DNA of 64,000 nt from Streptococcus zalophi (GTDB taxonomy: Bacteria; Bacillota; Bacilli; Lactobacillales; Streptococcaceae), in NCBI RefSeq assembly GCF_016481285.1, contig NZ_JAENBP010000008.1:1-64000 (forward strand), given 5' to 3'. Numbering within the stretch: position 1 is the stretch's first letter; the number at the start of each line of letters is the position of its first letter. The notes under the pieces are model-generated. The model saw only the letters and a list, made by a program, of their open reading frames with translations, was not told where the DNA came from and did no database searches. Positions 42,614-52,860 of this stretch are shown here, in pieces. Made by a program: the position numbers and the translations under genes.

Positions 42614-43507
42614 TTAGCGTCTCACAGACTGTCCCATTCTAAAGTAGGTATGACGTCTGCCACGTACCGCAATGCTTAAAGCGAGGATGTTTTCTGGGAT
42701 TGGCATACGACCATAGCCGGCATCACCAATATGGTGGATATCACTACCCACGCGCTTGTTGCTGAGAGCAAATTCACGAATGGTCGCTTCATCAGCACTT
42801 TCTTGGCTAGTACCAATGGTACTCATGACAAGACCACCCATTGCTTTGATACGGTCAACGATTGGTGCCAACTCATGCTCTCTCACACCAGGCACCGTAC
42901 CAACACTAGGCACTAAAACACCATCAGCGCCAGCTGTGATAAAGTCAGACAAAACATCACCATCTACAACAGCCTCTCCAACACCGGCACCGTGCATTTT
43001 GCCCGCAAAAATTAAGCCGTTAAAGGACTCTCTAGCTATACTAATCGCTTCTTTAATCGCCTTTAAGGAGACTCCGGTAGAAGGATTGCCCGTCAACAAA
43101 AGAAAATCAACGCCTAACTCTTGGGCTTTGATAAAGGTCTCTTTGGTCGCTAAACGCCCTTTGGGAAGACTGATTTTCTCATCAACGACAGTCACATTCT
43201 CATCAACAGGCTCAAGGTTAATCCCAATAGGACGACCCGTCAAGCGCTTGAGTTCAGCAATCGGATTTAGCGTGTCATAAAAACCATTGATGTATTGGGT
43301 GAAGACATCAAACTCATTGAGCACGAGCAGATCAGCGCCAAAACTCGCCATCATCTCGGCATTAGTCACCCCATCAATCAAGGGCGCAGCCGTCACGATA
43401 GTCTCACCCAAAATAGTACGCCCCTCACTGCTTTTAATGGCCTGTTTGAAGTCGTCTTTCGTCATCTTTTCAAAATCACTCGCATAGCACGAAATTAGTC
43501 GTTTCAT
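42614..43507 (-). CDS. Predicted TIM-barrel protein (DUF7916-like), unknown
   Basis: 297 residues. Alternating strands and helices with Gly-rich loop ends suggest an alpha/beta barrel: GETIVTAAPLIDGVTNAEMMASFGADLLVLNEFDVF, GRPIGINLEP, DFLLLTGNPSTGVSLKAIK, LIFAGKMHGAGVGE, and AGADGVLVPSVGTVPG, the last two like phosphate-binding loops. It is conserved in streptococci and related Firmicutes, sometimes annotated as a haloacid-dehalogenase or PEP-phosphonomutase-like protein, but neither name rests on visible catalytic residues. GAGGAAG lies before the ATG. No operon partner. Confidence 0.7.
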   Translation of the reverse strand: MKRLISCYASDFEKMTKDDFKQAIKSSEGRTILGETIVTAAPLIDGVTNAEMMASFGADLLVLNEFDVFTQYINGFYDTLNPIAELKRLTGRPIGINLEPVDENVTVVDEKISLPKGRLATKETFIKAQELGVDFLLLTGNPSTGVSLKAIKEAISIARESFNGLIFAGKMHGAGVGEAVVDGDVLSDFITAGADGVLVPSVGTVPGVREHELAPIVDRIKAMGGLVMSTIGTSQESADEATIREFALSNKRVGSDIHHIGDAGYGRMPIPENILALSIAVRGRRHTYFRMGQSVRR

Positions 43508-43584
43508 AGCACTTCCTCTTACTCTCTAATAACGGATTATTATTTTTATTTTTTGGTCCATCCTTATCAACACACATCGTTTGT

Positions 43585-44313
43585 TTACAAGCGATGACGA
43601 TAAACCTCATACATGAGAATGGCAGCCGCCACACTGGCATTGAGGCTTTGCACGTGTCCACCCATGGGAATGGTTATCATCTCATCCACTTGTTTTTTCA
43701 GGTTGGCAGAAATACCTTTGCCTTCATTGCCGATAATCAAGGCAAGCTTTCCTGAAGTGTTCCACTTGGTTGATGGCGTGCCATCCATATCAGTTCCAAA
43801 AATCCAGAAACCAGCTTCTTTTAGCTTATCAACTGTCTGATTGAGATTAGTCACCCGCGCAATCGGGAGGTGTTCAATCGCACCTGTAGAGGTTTTCGCA
43901 ACAACAGGTGTCACCCCAACCGCACGATGTTTAGGGATAATCACACCACAAACTTGAGTGGCATCAGCCGTTCTTAAAATAGAACCAAAATTATGAGGAT
44001 CATTTAAACCATCCAAAATAAGGATGAGAGGATTCTCCTCCTGACTAGCTTTAGCCAAAATGTCTTCTAATTCAGAATAGGCATAAGCAGACACCCTCAA
44101 AACAAACCCTTGATGAACAGCTCCTTGCGTCATCTCAGATAAAGCTTTTTTAGACGTCCAAGAAATAGACACCTTTTTTTCAGTTGCTAGAGCCTTAATT
44201 TTATCAACATTTTTGCCACGCAAATCATCCTGCACATAAAGCTTGTTGCCCGTATTTGCCTGTAAACTCTCAATTACGGCATGAACGCCATATACTATAT
44301 CATTATTTTCCAT
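43585..44313 (-). CDS. rlmB: 23S rRNA 2'-O-methyltransferase, TrmH/RlmB family
   Basis: 242 residues. An N-terminal L30e-like substrate domain (VYGVHAVIESLQANTGNKLYV) is followed by a SPOUT methyltransferase with the deep-knot motifs LILDGLNDPHNFGSILRTADA, LIIGNEGKGIS and IPMGGHVQSLNASVAAAILMYEVYR, all intact. By family it methylates G2251 (E. coli numbering) of 23S rRNA. A terminator separates it from mrnC, so it likely has its own promoter. Confidence 0.94.
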   Translation of the reverse strand: MENNDIVYGVHAVIESLQANTGNKLYVQDDLRGKNVDKIKALATEKKVSISWTSKKALSEMTQGAVHQGFVLRVSAYAYSELEDILAKASQEENPLILILDGLNDPHNFGSILRTADATQVCGVIIPKHRAVGVTPVVAKTSTGAIEHLPIARVTNLNQTVDKLKEAGFWIFGTDMDGTPSTKWNTSGKLALIIGNEGKGISANLKKQVDEMITIPMGGHVQSLNASVAAAILMYEVYRHRL

Positions 44314-44328
44314 ACCTTCATTATAACA

Positions 44329-44357
44329 AAAAAAGACAAGTTTCCTTGTCTTTTTTA
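44329..44357 (-). terminator. Hairpin separating mrnC from rlmB
   Basis: AAAAGACAAG, loop TTTC, CTTGTCTTTT, with T runs on both sides, in the 41-base gap between the genes. Confidence 0.85.
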
Positions 44358-44744
44358 TGATTCTTCGACAACTTTAAAACACCAAGCGATTAATTCTTCC
44401 AGACGCTCAACTTGTTCGGTCATATGAAGATAGCCAATTACCGCTTCAAAGCCAGTTGACATCCGATACGTAATAACATCGGTATTTTTAGCCTTGGTGT
44501 TGCTGGTCGCATTACGGCCACGACGATAGATATCTTCTTCCTTGTCCGTCAACAACTTTTCATCAATCAGTTTATTGATTAGCATGGCTTGAGCCTTAGC
44601 TGACACGTAATGTGTCGCCATTCGGTGCAGTTGATTGGGCTTGGTTTGCCCTGTCATGATGAGATGTCTACGCACATACATCGAATAAACCGCATCCCCC
44701 TCAAAAGCCAGAGCAATCCCGTTAATCAAGTTAACATCAAGCAC
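44355..44744 (-). CDS. mrnC: Mini-ribonuclease III
   Basis: 129 residues. ALAFEGDAVYSMYVRRHLI carries the RNase III-like acidic site (Glu and Asp), and the C-terminal helix with FEAVIGYLHM supplies the second acidic residue. It lacks the double-stranded RNA-binding domain of full RNase III, as expected. The enzyme matures the ends of 23S rRNA. It overlaps cysS by eight bases, so it is coupled to it. Confidence 0.95.
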   Translation of the reverse strand: MLDVNLINGIALAFEGDAVYSMYVRRHLIMTGQTKPNQLHRMATHYVSAKAQAMLINKLIDEKLLTDKEEDIYRRGRNATSNTKAKNTDVITYRMSTGFEAVIGYLHMTEQVERLEELIAWCFKVVEES

Positions 44745-46086
44745 GCGTCCACCTCACACCATCTTTGGTATCTAATAATTTAATCCCTTTTTTGGCTAAA
44801 TCATCTCTAATACGATCAGCTGTAGCAAAATCTCGGTTCTCTCTAGCTTGTTGGCGTTCTTCAATGAGTTTTTCAATCGCTTCATCAAGAATGTCTTCTT
44901 CGTCATCAAAGAAAATACCAAAAACAGCTAACAAGTCAGAAAAAACAGTCTTAACAGCTTGATTATAGTTCCCTGAATTAATCCATTTAGCCAACTCAAA
45001 GATAACGGTAATCCCATTAGCAGCGTTAAAATCATCATCCATGGCTGTAGTAAACTGGCTGACAAAGTCATTTAAACGCTTCTCATCCACAGTCTCTTTG
45101 AAGGATTGTGAATAAGCATTTTTAAGGTATTTGAGGTTAACGTCTGCATCATGAATCGCTTTTTCAGTAAAATTAATCGGTTTACGATAGTGCTGTGTTG
45201 CCAAAAAGAAACGAAGCACTTGACCATCAACCGTTTTTAACATGTCATGAACAGTGACAAAATTGCCTAAAGACTTAGACATTTTTTCATTGTCAACATT
45301 GACAAACCCGTTGTGCATCCAGTAATTGGCAAAGGTTTGACCTGTTTTAGCTTCAGACTGAGCGATTTCATTAGTGTGGTGAGGAAACTCAAGGTCTGCA
45401 CCACCAGCATGAATATCAATGGTATCACCTAGCAATTCCGTTGACATAACAGAACACTCAATATGCCAACCAGGGCGACCAGCACCCCACGGACTATCCC
45501 AAGAAATTTCACCCTCTTTGGCTGATTTCCATAGGGCAAAATCAAGAGGATTTTCTTTAAGTGCCCTCTCGTCATCCACACGGCCACTTGCACCTGCTTC
45601 TAAGTCAGCTAAGGTTTTGTTTGCCAACTTACCATAGTCTTTAAATTTAGTCACCCTATAGTAGACATCACCAGAAGCCTCATAGGCATAGCCTTTCTCC
45701 AATAAAACAGTGATGAAGTTGATGATGTTTGGAATGTAGTCCATCACGCGCGGATGATTGGTGGCAGGTTTGACAAAAAGTTTACCAGTGTCTTCTTTAA
45801 AAGCTGCGATAAAAGTATCTGCCACTTCTTTAGGAGTCATCTCCAACTCAATCCCAGCCTTGATGATTTTATCATCAACATCGGTAAAGTTTGAAATGTA
45901 GTTCACTTGATAACCACGATACTCGAAGTAACGACGAATGGTATCAAAAGCAACGGTGCTTCTAGCATTACCGATATGAATATAATTATAAACCGTTGGC
46001 CCACAGACATACATTCTCACCGTCTTTTCTTCTATCGGTTGAAACTCCCGAAGGCTTCTTGTCATCGTGTCATAAATTTTAATCAT
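44737..46086 (-). CDS. cysS: Cysteinyl-tRNA synthetase
   Basis: 449 residues. Class I signatures: YVCGPTVYNYIHIGNARSTVAFD (HIGH motif) and KMSKSLGNF (KMSKS), with the zinc-binding Cys/His set in ECSVMSTELLG and HHTNEIAQSEA. Full length. It charges tRNA-Cys and shares its transcript with serine acetyltransferase (cysE), whose stop overlaps its ATG by four bases, linking cysteine synthesis and use. Confidence 0.98.
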   Translation of the reverse strand: MIKIYDTMTRSLREFQPIEEKTVRMYVCGPTVYNYIHIGNARSTVAFDTIRRYFEYRGYQVNYISNFTDVDDKIIKAGIELEMTPKEVADTFIAAFKEDTGKLFVKPATNHPRVMDYIPNIINFITVLLEKGYAYEASGDVYYRVTKFKDYGKLANKTLADLEAGASGRVDDERALKENPLDFALWKSAKEGEISWDSPWGAGRPGWHIECSVMSTELLGDTIDIHAGGADLEFPHHTNEIAQSEAKTGQTFANYWMHNGFVNVDNEKMSKSLGNFVTVHDMLKTVDGQVLRFFLATQHYRKPINFTEKAIHDADVNLKYLKNAYSQSFKETVDEKRLNDFVSQFTTAMDDDFNAANGITVIFELAKWINSGNYNQAVKTVFSDLLAVFGIFFDDEEDILDEAIEKLIEERQQARENRDFATADRIRDDLAKKGIKLLDTKDGVRWTRA

Positions 46087-46604
46087 TCTTTCCCCTTACT
46101 TTTTGTTGGCTTCGCCGGAATACCAACAACGGTTATACCTGCTGGGACATCCTTTAAAACAACAGCCGATGCACCGACTTTAGCATATTCACCGATTTCG
46201 ATAGGACCAATCAGCTGCGAGTGAGCAGATATTAAAGCACCACGTCTCACCGTAGGATGTCTTTTACCACATTCTTTCCCCGTACCCCCAAGTGTCACAC
46301 CGTGATAAAGAAGGACTCCTGTTTCAACGATGGCTGTCTCTCCTATCACTAGGCCACTCCCGTGGTCAATGAAGACACCAGAAGCAATCTGGGCTCCTGG
46401 ATGAATCTCAATTTGTGTTAAAAAGCGCCAAAATTGGCTATGCATTCTTGCTATTAACTTAAAACCATGTTCCCACAAGAAATGGGATACTTGGTGAGCA
46501 GCAAGTGCCTTAACCCCTGGATAAGTCAGTAAAATTTCAAGGGTACTTCTTGCTGCGGGATCATTTTTTTTAACAATAGCAATGGTTTCTTTCCACCAAC
46601 CCAT
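46083..46604 (-). CDS. cysE: Serine O-acetyltransferase
   Basis: 173 residues, slightly short for the family (about 180-200 is more usual in cocci). The left-handed beta-helix hexapeptide core is complete: IEIHPGAQIASGVFIDHGSGLVIGETAIVETG, GVTLGGTGKECGKRHPTVRRGALISAHSQLIGPIEIGEYAKVGASAVV, with the catalytic Asp/His region in FIDHG. It makes O-acetylserine for cysteine synthesis. AAAGGAG precedes the ATG. It lies between the SseB-like gene and cysS. Confidence 0.95.
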   Translation of the reverse strand: MGWWKETIAIVKKNDPAARSTLEILLTYPGVKALAAHQVSHFLWEHGFKLIARMHSQFWRFLTQIEIHPGAQIASGVFIDHGSGLVIGETAIVETGVLLYHGVTLGGTGKECGKRHPTVRRGALISAHSQLIGPIEIGEYAKVGASAVVLKDVPAGITVVGIPAKPTKSKGKE

Positions 46605-46624
46605 ATAACTCCTTTATCGTCTCT

Positions 46625-47386
46625 TTAAGGTAACTGTTCCCAAGAGAGCATCTCCATCTCCTCATCAAAAGGATTAATCACAATCCCTTTTGAGGGTAGT
46701 ATCTCATTTTCTCCTGATTGTGGGTGTCTTAATTCGTTCAATTGCCAAGCTAACATAGTGCCTTTAGCTTCTCTAAACCGTAGACCAAACTTCTCATGAT
46801 TATACCAGCGAGCAAAACTTTCCAAGTTAGAAAAGACAGGGATATAAATATCACCATCAGGGTTTGTCATGGTTGGAAATAGTCTCTTTTTATCATCTTC
46901 TTTTGTCAAAGAAAATGATGGGATGAGATAGTATTTTTCCAATTTCTCTGCTTTTTGATTATCTTCATTCATCAATCGGTTCAAAATAGTTGTGAAATAA
47001 TTAATAAATGTGACTAATTCTCCACTTTTAAAAGTTGTAGTGTTACCAAAATCACCTGTCTTTTTTAAGTTAAAGATAAGACCATATAATTTATTAACAA
47101 GTACTTCTTCTAAAATTTCCAAACTTGAGCGAAGAATCCAATGTTGACTTTGAGCACTTTCTTGAATAGCTTTAAAAGCGTCCAAATCCTTCTCATCAGT
47201 AAATACTGGTGTTACTTTTTTACCATCAACCTCAATAGCATAAGGTGCTTCACTCGCCCAAACAGGGCTTTGGTGAAGGCTATTCACAAAAGCAATGCTA
47301 TCTAAAAAATTATCCGGTGCGTTGATAAAAGCGCGCAAGCGTTTATCAATTTCTGCCATAATGTTATTATTTGTCTTGTTTGTCAT
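46625..47386 (-). CDS. SseB-like protein, unknown function
   Basis: 253 residues, soluble. The C-terminal half carries the SseB N-domain pattern ([50 protein letters not shown]). The first 60 residues resemble the variable N-terminal part of streptococcal SseB-like proteins ([19 protein letters not shown]). Its role is not established in this group. The ATG overlaps the end of pnp by 20 bases; a second ATG at 47359 (MAEIDK) lies just beyond the pnp stop and may be the real start. Confidence 0.8.
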   Translation of the reverse strand: MTNKTNNNIMAEIDKRLRAFINAPDNFLDSIAFVNSLHQSPVWASEAPYAIEVDGKKVTPVFTDEKDLDAFKAIQESAQSQHWILRSSLEILEEVLVNKLYGLIFNLKKTGDFGNTTTFKSGELVTFINYFTTILNRLMNEDNQKAEKLEKYYLIPSFSLTKEDDKKRLFPTMTNPDGDIYIPVFSNLESFARWYNHEKFGLRFREAKGTMLAWQLNELRHPQSGENEILPSKGIVINPFDEEMEMLSWEQLP

Positions 47387-49520
47387 GTTTTTCTTCTTTA
47401 CGTTCTTTTTTCTCAGGTCTTGGTGGTCTTGGCAAAAGTGCCTTCATTGACGCATCAACACGTCCCTTGTCATCCACTTTAATGACTTTGACAGAAACCG
47501 TATCCCCTATAGCCACTAAATCTTCAACCTTGTTAGTTCTTGCCCAAGCCATTTCTGAAATATGAACAAGGGCGTCAGTCTTATCAAAGAGATTCACAAA
47601 GGCACCGAATTTTTCAATTCTAACGACTTTAGCTTCATAGACATCACCAACTTTTGCTTCACGTACTAGGTTAGCAATAATTTCTTTGGTACGATTAATC
47701 GCTTCTTGATCGCTTGAGTAGATAGAAACCATACCTTCTTCGTCAATATCAATCTTAACGCCTGTTTCAGCGATAATCTTATCGATGGTTTCACCGCCTT
47801 TACCGATGACAATTTTAATTTTATCGACATCAATTTGAATGGTATCAATTTTTGGTGCGGTAGGTGCCAATTCTGGACGAGGTCCAGAAATAGTGTCATG
47901 AATGACATCAAGAATTTCAAAACGTGCTTTTTTCGCTTGGGCTAGTGCTTCTTCCAAGATTTGAGGCGTAATTCCTGCTATCTTGATATCCATTTGAAGG
48001 GCTGTAATCCCTTCTCTTGTCCCAGCCACTTTAAAGTCCATATCACCAAAGTGATCTTCTAAGCCTTGGATGTCTGTTAAAATAGTGTAGTTATTGCCAT
48101 CAGAAATTAAGCCCATAGCAATTCCTGCTACTGGCGCTTTAATCGGTACACCACCAGCCATAAGAGCAAGCGTACCCGCACAGATTGAGGCTTGTGAGCT
48201 AGAACCATTTGATTCTAAGACTTCTGCCACCAAACGAATGGCATAAGGGAAATCCTCATAACTTGGTAACACTTGTTCAAGCGCACGTTCCCCTAGCGCC
48301 CCATGACCAATCTCACGACGACCAGGTGCCCCGTAACGGCCTGTTTCACCAACAGAGTATTGTGGGAAATTATAGTGATGCATGAAGCGTTTTTTGTACA
48401 CGTCATCAAGACCATCAACCAATTGTGTTTCACCAAGTGGTGCCAAGGTTAAAACAGACAAGGCTTGTGTTTGCCCACGTGTAAATAAACCTGAACCATG
48501 AACTTGTGGTAAGAAATCAATTTCAGCATCTAGTTGGCGAATCTCATCAACACGACGACCATCAGGACGAATTTTATCTTCTGTGATCAAGCGACGCACT
48601 TCTGCGTGTTCCATCTGCTCTAAAATCTCAGCCACATCACGCATAATGGTTGCAAGATCCTCATCATCAGCATATTTTTCTTCGTAAACAGCTTTAACTT
48701 CTTCTTTGACGGCTTCTGTTGCTGCTTCACGCGCTAATTTTTCTTCAACTTGTACGGCTTTTTGTAATTGTGTATTGTATTGAGCAATAATTTCTGCTTG
48801 CAAGTCTTTATCGACTTGGAGAAGTTCAACCTCTGCTTTTTCCTTACCAACTTGGGCAACAATCTCTTCTTGGAAGGCAATCAATTCTTTAATCGCATCA
48901 TGACCAAGTAGAAGAGCTTCCAACATGATATCTTCGGTTAATTCTTTGGCACCAGACTCAACCATGTTAATGGCGTGTTTAGTTCCTGCCACAATGAGGT
49001 CTAATGAAGAAGCCTCTTGTTCTTCTTGTGTTGGGTTAATAATGTATTTACCATCTACATAAGCCACTTGAACCCCTGCGATTGGACCATCAAATGGAAT
49101 ATCAGAAACGGATAATGAGAGTGATGACCCAAACATTGCAGCCATAGGTGCAGATGCATTAGCATCGTATGAAAGTACTGTGTTAATCACTTGCACTTCA
49201 TTTCTAAAACCTTCTGCAAACATTGGACGAATCGGACGGTCAATCAAACGTGCGGTTAGAGTTGCATTGGTACTTGGACGGCCTTCACGTTTATTGAATC
49301 CGCCTGGGTATTTCCCAGCAGCATACATTTTTTCTTCATAATTGACTTGAAGTGGGAAAAAATCACCAGTTGCCATTTTTTTAGACATGGTTGCTGCGGT
49401 TAAGACCGTTGTTTCACCATAACGAACAACGACAGCCCCATTGGCTTGTTTTGCCACCTGACCAATTTCAACCACTAAAGGTCGCCCAGCAAAAGTTGTT
49501 TTAAACACTTGTTTTGACAT
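47367..49520 (-). CDS. pnp: Polynucleotide phosphorylase
   Basis: 717 residues, full length. Two RNase PH-like domains ([41 protein letters not shown], later [38 protein letters not shown]), then a KH domain with [17 protein letters not shown] and an S1 domain ending [25 protein letters not shown]. It degrades RNA 3' to 5' with phosphate. It heads the pnp-sseB-cysE-cysS-mrnC cluster. The 220-base upstream gap 49521-49740 holds a terminator for rpsO and no gene. Confidence 0.99.
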   Translation of the reverse strand: MSKQVFKTTFAGRPLVVEIGQVAKQANGAVVVRYGETTVLTAATMSKKMATGDFFPLQVNYEEKMYAAGKYPGGFNKREGRPSTNATLTARLIDRPIRPMFAEGFRNEVQVINTVLSYDANASAPMAAMFGSSLSLSVSDIPFDGPIAGVQVAYVDGKYIINPTQEEQEASSLDLIVAGTKHAINMVESGAKELTEDIMLEALLLGHDAIKELIAFQEEIVAQVGKEKAEVELLQVDKDLQAEIIAQYNTQLQKAVQVEEKLAREAATEAVKEEVKAVYEEKYADDEDLATIMRDVAEILEQMEHAEVRRLITEDKIRPDGRRVDEIRQLDAEIDFLPQVHGSGLFTRGQTQALSVLTLAPLGETQLVDGLDDVYKKRFMHHYNFPQYSVGETGRYGAPGRREIGHGALGERALEQVLPSYEDFPYAIRLVAEVLESNGSSSQASICAGTLALMAGGVPIKAPVAGIAMGLISDGNNYTILTDIQGLEDHFGDMDFKVAGTREGITALQMDIKIAGITPQILEEALAQAKKARFEILDVIHDTISGPRPELAPTAPKIDTIQIDVDKIKIVIGKGGETIDKIIAETGVKIDIDEEGMVSIYSSDQEAINRTKEIIANLVREAKVGDVYEAKVVRIEKFGAFVNLFDKTDALVHISEMAWARTNKVEDLVAIGDTVSVKVIKVDDKGRVDASMKALLPRPPRPEKKERKEEKHDKQDK

Positions 49521-49697
49521 AAAAACTCCTTGAATCTATTTATTATTTGATACATCGTTTGCTACAAAAATCAGCCTACTTCTCTAGAAATAACCTCATC
49601 TTTGTATCAATCATGTATCCCTTTTATTTTACCACAAATGAGATAAAATAAAAAACGTCTTAGCTACTGTTTTTCAGATGTTTTCATTTTCTAAAAA

Positions 49698-49727
49698 AGA
49701 AAAAAGCTCCCAGAGGGAACTTTTCTT
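49698..49727 (-). terminator. Terminator of rpsO
   Basis: AAAAGTTCCC, loop TCTG, GGAGCTTTTTT on the minus strand (with one G-U pair), just beyond the rpsO stop. Confidence 0.8.
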
Positions 49728-49740
49728 TTGACAGTCTTGA

Positions 49741-50010
49741 TTAACGACGAAGACCTAATGAACCGATTAATTCACGGTAACGGTTAACGTCAGTGCGACG
49801 TAAGTACGCTAATAAGTTACGACGGTGACCGATTTTTTTCATCAATCCACGGTAAGTAGCGTTATCTTTTTTATGAACTTTAATATGTTCGTTTAAGTGG
49901 TTGATTTCCCATGTTAATACTGCCACTTGAACTTCAACACTACCTGTGTCACCTTCATGACGAGCGTATTGTGCGATAATTTCATTTTTTTTCTCTTTTG
50001 AAATTGCCAT
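49741..50010 (-). CDS. rpsO: 30S ribosomal protein S15
   Basis: 89 residues, the standard length. [48 protein letters not shown] and the C-terminal [19 protein letters not shown] are diagnostic. AAGGAG precedes the ATG. It is a primary 16S-binding protein and its gene is divergent from def. Confidence 0.99.
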   Translation of the reverse strand: MAISKEKKNEIIAQYARHEGDTGSVEVQVAVLTWEINHLNEHIKVHKKDNATYRGLMKKIGHRRNLLAYLRRTDVNRYRELIGSLGLRR

Positions 50011-50105
50011 TATTTTTCTCCTTTTTATGCTTTATCCGAGTCATAGGTTTTGGCAGACCTAAAACCAAGAAAAAGTTGGTGTGTCCTTTGGACATCATTC
50101 ATTGT
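50011..50105 (-). promoter_or_regulatory. Possible structured leader of rpsO
   Basis: The leader can form GGTTTTAGGTCTGCCAAAACC and GTGTCC-like stems upstream of the ribosome-binding site. S15 represses itself in several bacteria through such leaders. The evidence is only stem potential. Confidence 0.3.
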
Positions 50106-50206
50106 ATCAAAAGAGACTCCCTTTTGTCAAATAGTGCCACTTTATTTCTTGTTTTTTTTATGATATAGTTAGACATGAAATTAGATTTAGAAATCGAGGA
50201 ATACTC

Positions 50207-50821
50207 ATGTCTGTTCAAGAAAAATTAATTCGTGCTGGTCATCTCATTGATATGGACGATATCATCAGAGAAGGAAATCCTACTCTTCGTGCCAAAGCTA
50301 AAGAAGTGACCTTACCACTTTCTGATGAGGACATCAGACTTGGTGAAAAAATGATGCAATTTTTAAAACACTCACAAGATCCTGTAATGGCTGAAAAAAT
50401 GAAACTGCGTGCAGGTGTTGGTTTAGCAGCACCACAAATTGATATTTCAAAACGTATTATTGCTGTTTTAGTACCAAATCCTGAAGACCCAGAAGGCAAT
50501 CCACCAAAAGAAGCCTATTCTTTAGAGGAAGTCATGTATAATCCAAAAATCTTATCACACTCTGTTCAAGATGCTGCTTTAGCTGAAGGCGAAGGTTGTC
50601 TATCTGTTGACCGTACTGTAGAAGGTTATGTGGTTCGTCATTCACGCATCACCATTGAATACTATGATAAAAATAATGAAAAACACAAACTAAAATTAAA
50701 AGGCTATAATGCCATTGTTGTCCAACATGAAATTGACCATATTAATGGTGTGCTTTTCTATGACCGTATCAACTCTAAAAATCCATTTGAAAGAAAAGAA
50801 GGACTACTCCTATTAGATTAG
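50207..50821 (+). CDS. def: Peptide deformylase, type 2
   Basis: 204 residues, the length of the longer Gram-positive type 2 enzymes. Motif 1 [10 protein letters not shown], motif 2 EGCLSVDR with the metal-binding Cys, and motif 3 [14 protein letters not shown] with the two His are intact. It removes the formyl group from new proteins. The insertion with [23 protein letters not shown] is typical of the type. TCGAGGAA lies before the ATG. Confidence 0.98.
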   Translation: MSVQEKLIRAGHLIDMDDIIREGNPTLRAKAKEVTLPLSDEDIRLGEKMMQFLKHSQDPVMAEKMKLRAGVGLAAPQIDISKRIIAVLVPNPEDPEGNPPKEAYSLEEVMYNPKILSHSVQDAALAEGEGCLSVDRTVEGYVVRHSRITIEYYDKNNEKHKLKLKGYNAIVVQHEIDHINGVLFYDRINSKNPFERKEGLLLLD

Positions 50822-50834
50822 TCACTAAAACAAC

Positions 50835-50887
50835 AAAAACCTTTGACCTTGTTAGAAACAAACTAACAAAGCCAAAGGTTTTTTTTA
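50835..50887. terminator. Terminator shared by def and the ABC gene
   Basis: AAAAACCTTTG and CAAAGGTTTTTTTT form the outer stem; TTGTTAG and CTAACAA pair within. It lies between the convergent genes and serves both. Confidence 0.85.
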
Positions 50888-52633
50888 TTAAGCAATCGTT
50901 TTTTGAATGTCTTGCATCTGAGCATAACGACCATTTTTAGCCATTAATTCTTGATGGGTTCCTTGTTCAACAATTTCACCATTATCTAAAACCAATATCT
51001 GATCAGCATCTTGAATGGTTGACAGGCGATGAGCAATAATAAAGGTTGTTCGACCTTCTTTCACAACTGCCATGGCTTTTTGGATAATCTCTTCGGTTTC
51101 TGTATCAATATGAGACGTCGCCTCATCTAAAATAAGAATTTTTGGATCAACAAGCAGAGTTCTTGCAAAAGCAATCAATTGTCTTTCGCCACTAGAAAAG
51201 GCTGCTCCTTTTTCAACCACTTTTTCATGAATGCCATTTTTTAATCGCGCTATCATGTCACTAGCACCAACACGCTTAAGAGCTGTCATAATCTCTTCAT
51301 CAGAAAAAACAGGATTATTCATGGCCACATTACTAGCAATCGTCCCTGAAAAAATATAAGGGTCTTGAAGAACAATCCCCATATGACTACGAAGACTCTC
51401 TCTTGAAAACTCTCTGGTATCTTGACCATCAATCATGATTCGACCTTCTTGTGGATCATAAAAGCGATATAACAGATTCATAATGGAAGATTTTCCTGAA
51501 CCTGTATGACCAACTAGAGCAACTGTCTGACCTGCTTTAGCATGGATAGCAATGTTTTTTAAAACTTTTTTATCAGCTTCATATGAAAAAGAAACGTTGT
51601 CAAAAACCACATCACCAACAGCAATGGTAAGTTCTTTGTCTGAATCATCTTCAAGCGGTTCGTCTAAGAGTTCTAACAGGCGTTTTCCCGTGGTTAATGA
51701 CCGTTTAAGATTTGGCAAACTTCGTACTAAATTTCCCATCATATCAAACAAGATAGAAACATAATTGATGTAGATAAATAGTCTACCTGGTGTGATTAGT
51801 GAATTATTGGCTAAAAATTGATAACCAACAATCGTTAGGGTTCCAGCAATCACAAAATTTTTTAACATTTCCATCAAGTTCCAAGAAAGCGAACTATCAA
51901 TCAAAATAGCTTTGTTTTCTGATTGACGCATTTTCTCTGATAACTGAAGAAAGTCGTTCATGATCCGTTTTTCCTGATGGTACAGTTGAATCACAACAGA
52001 ACCATTCATCGTTTCATTCACTTGCGTGTTGATTTCACTTCTAGCTTCATAAAAATTAGAAATCGGCTTTTCCGTAATACGATTATAAAGAAGTTGCCAG
52101 TAATAAAAAATAGGGAGTAGCAAGAGTAAAAATAGTCCCAGCTTCCAATCTAAGAAAAAGACAATCCCATAAATAATTGTAATTCTCAAACTCGCACGAA
52201 CAAGATTAGATAAAAGATTAGCATAGAACTGTGTTCTAATGGTTTCTGTATCATTAACAATCCGAGTAGCGATTTTCCCTGCCGGCTTATCATCAAAGTA
52301 GGAAATAGGGAGTCGTTGCATCACTCGGTAGGCTCTTTCACGTAAAAAGGCAGCTGTTTTATTAGCAGAATGCATCAAAAGACGAGTTGACACATAATAA
52401 CCGATGCTATAAACAACCATTAAGGTCACAAATAAAGATAGATATCTTAACAGCAAGGCTTGATTGAGTGGCAACCCTTTAGATAAATCACTCAAAGGGC
52501 CATCAATAATTCTTCGTACAATGAGTGGTGACACTTGCTGTAAAAGAGACGACATTAAGAGCAAAATCATCCCCAAACCAAAAATTTTTTTAACTGCTTT
52601 TAATTCTTTTACTAATGATAAAATAACACTCAA
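50888..52633 (-). CDS. ABC exporter half-transporter, BmrD/PatB-like
   Basis: About 581 residues from a TTG at 52633, with AAGGAGG eight bases upstream; the ATG at 52660 lies within a relic of another gene. Six membrane helices, then an ATPase with Walker A GHTGSGKS, signature FSSGERQLIAFARTLL and Walker B ILILDEATSHID, whose Glu is intact, so this is the catalytically complete half. It pairs with the 574-residue half encoded at 53776-55500. Such heterodimers (B. subtilis BmrCD, pneumococcal PatAB) export drugs. The unusual TTG start was probably created when the gene pair was separated by an insertion. Confidence 0.9.
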   Translation of the reverse strand: MSVILSLVKELKAVKKIFGLGMILLLMSSLLQQVSPLIVRRIIDGPLSDLSKGLPLNQALLLRYLSLFVTLMVVYSIGYYVSTRLLMHSANKTAAFLRERAYRVMQRLPISYFDDKPAGKIATRIVNDTETIRTQFYANLLSNLVRASLRITIIYGIVFFLDWKLGLFLLLLLPIFYYWQLLYNRITEKPISNFYEARSEINTQVNETMNGSVVIQLYHQEKRIMNDFLQLSEKMRQSENKAILIDSSLSWNLMEMLKNFVIAGTLTIVGYQFLANNSLITPGRLFIYINYVSILFDMMGNLVRSLPNLKRSLTTGKRLLELLDEPLEDDSDKELTIAVGDVVFDNVSFSYEADKKVLKNIAIHAKAGQTVALVGHTGSGKSSIMNLLYRFYDPQEGRIMIDGQDTREFSRESLRSHMGIVLQDPYIFSGTIASNVAMNNPVFSDEEIMTALKRVGASDMIARLKNGIHEKVVEKGAAFSSGERQLIAFARTLLVDPKILILDEATSHIDTETEEIIQKAMAVVKEGRTTFIIAHRLSTIQDADQILVLDNGEIVEQGTHQELMAKNGRYAQMQDIQKTIA

Positions 52634-52636
52634 AAT

Positions 52637-52860
52637 TAATCCTCCTTCGTTTGTTGGCATAGATATTATTCATAATATCAACCTTTTTTAGCCATCAAAT
52701 CTACTGGTTTACCAACACTAGCGAAAGTTTCTCTTGATTTAATGCTTAAACTAACTTCTGTCAAACTTTGGTTTGAACCATTTGATAAATAAACAAACAA
52801 GATTCAAACACTATTACTTCTGATTTTAAGACCAACTGACCATCTTTTTCTAGTTGATCA
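52637..52860 (-). pseudogene. Decayed duplicate of the BmrC/PatA-like ABC gene
   Basis: Bases 52637-52713 align well with 53776-53845, the end of the ABC gene upstream (CTTCGTTTGTTGGC, CATAATA, CAACC, AAATC), and 52731-52860 align with 54417-54556, inside the same gene (ACTTTGGTTTGAACCATTTG, ATCAAACACTAT-like TTCAAACACTAT). About 570 bases between the two blocks are missing, and stops and shifts are present. It is therefore a remnant of the ABC gene's last third. It supplies the ribosome-binding site of the next gene. Confidence 0.85.

Noticed and set aside
42756-43280. Long open frame (174 codons) on the plus strand
   Set aside because: It lies fully antisense to the barrel-protein gene, has no ribosome-binding site, and its composition mirrors the codon pattern of the real gene.
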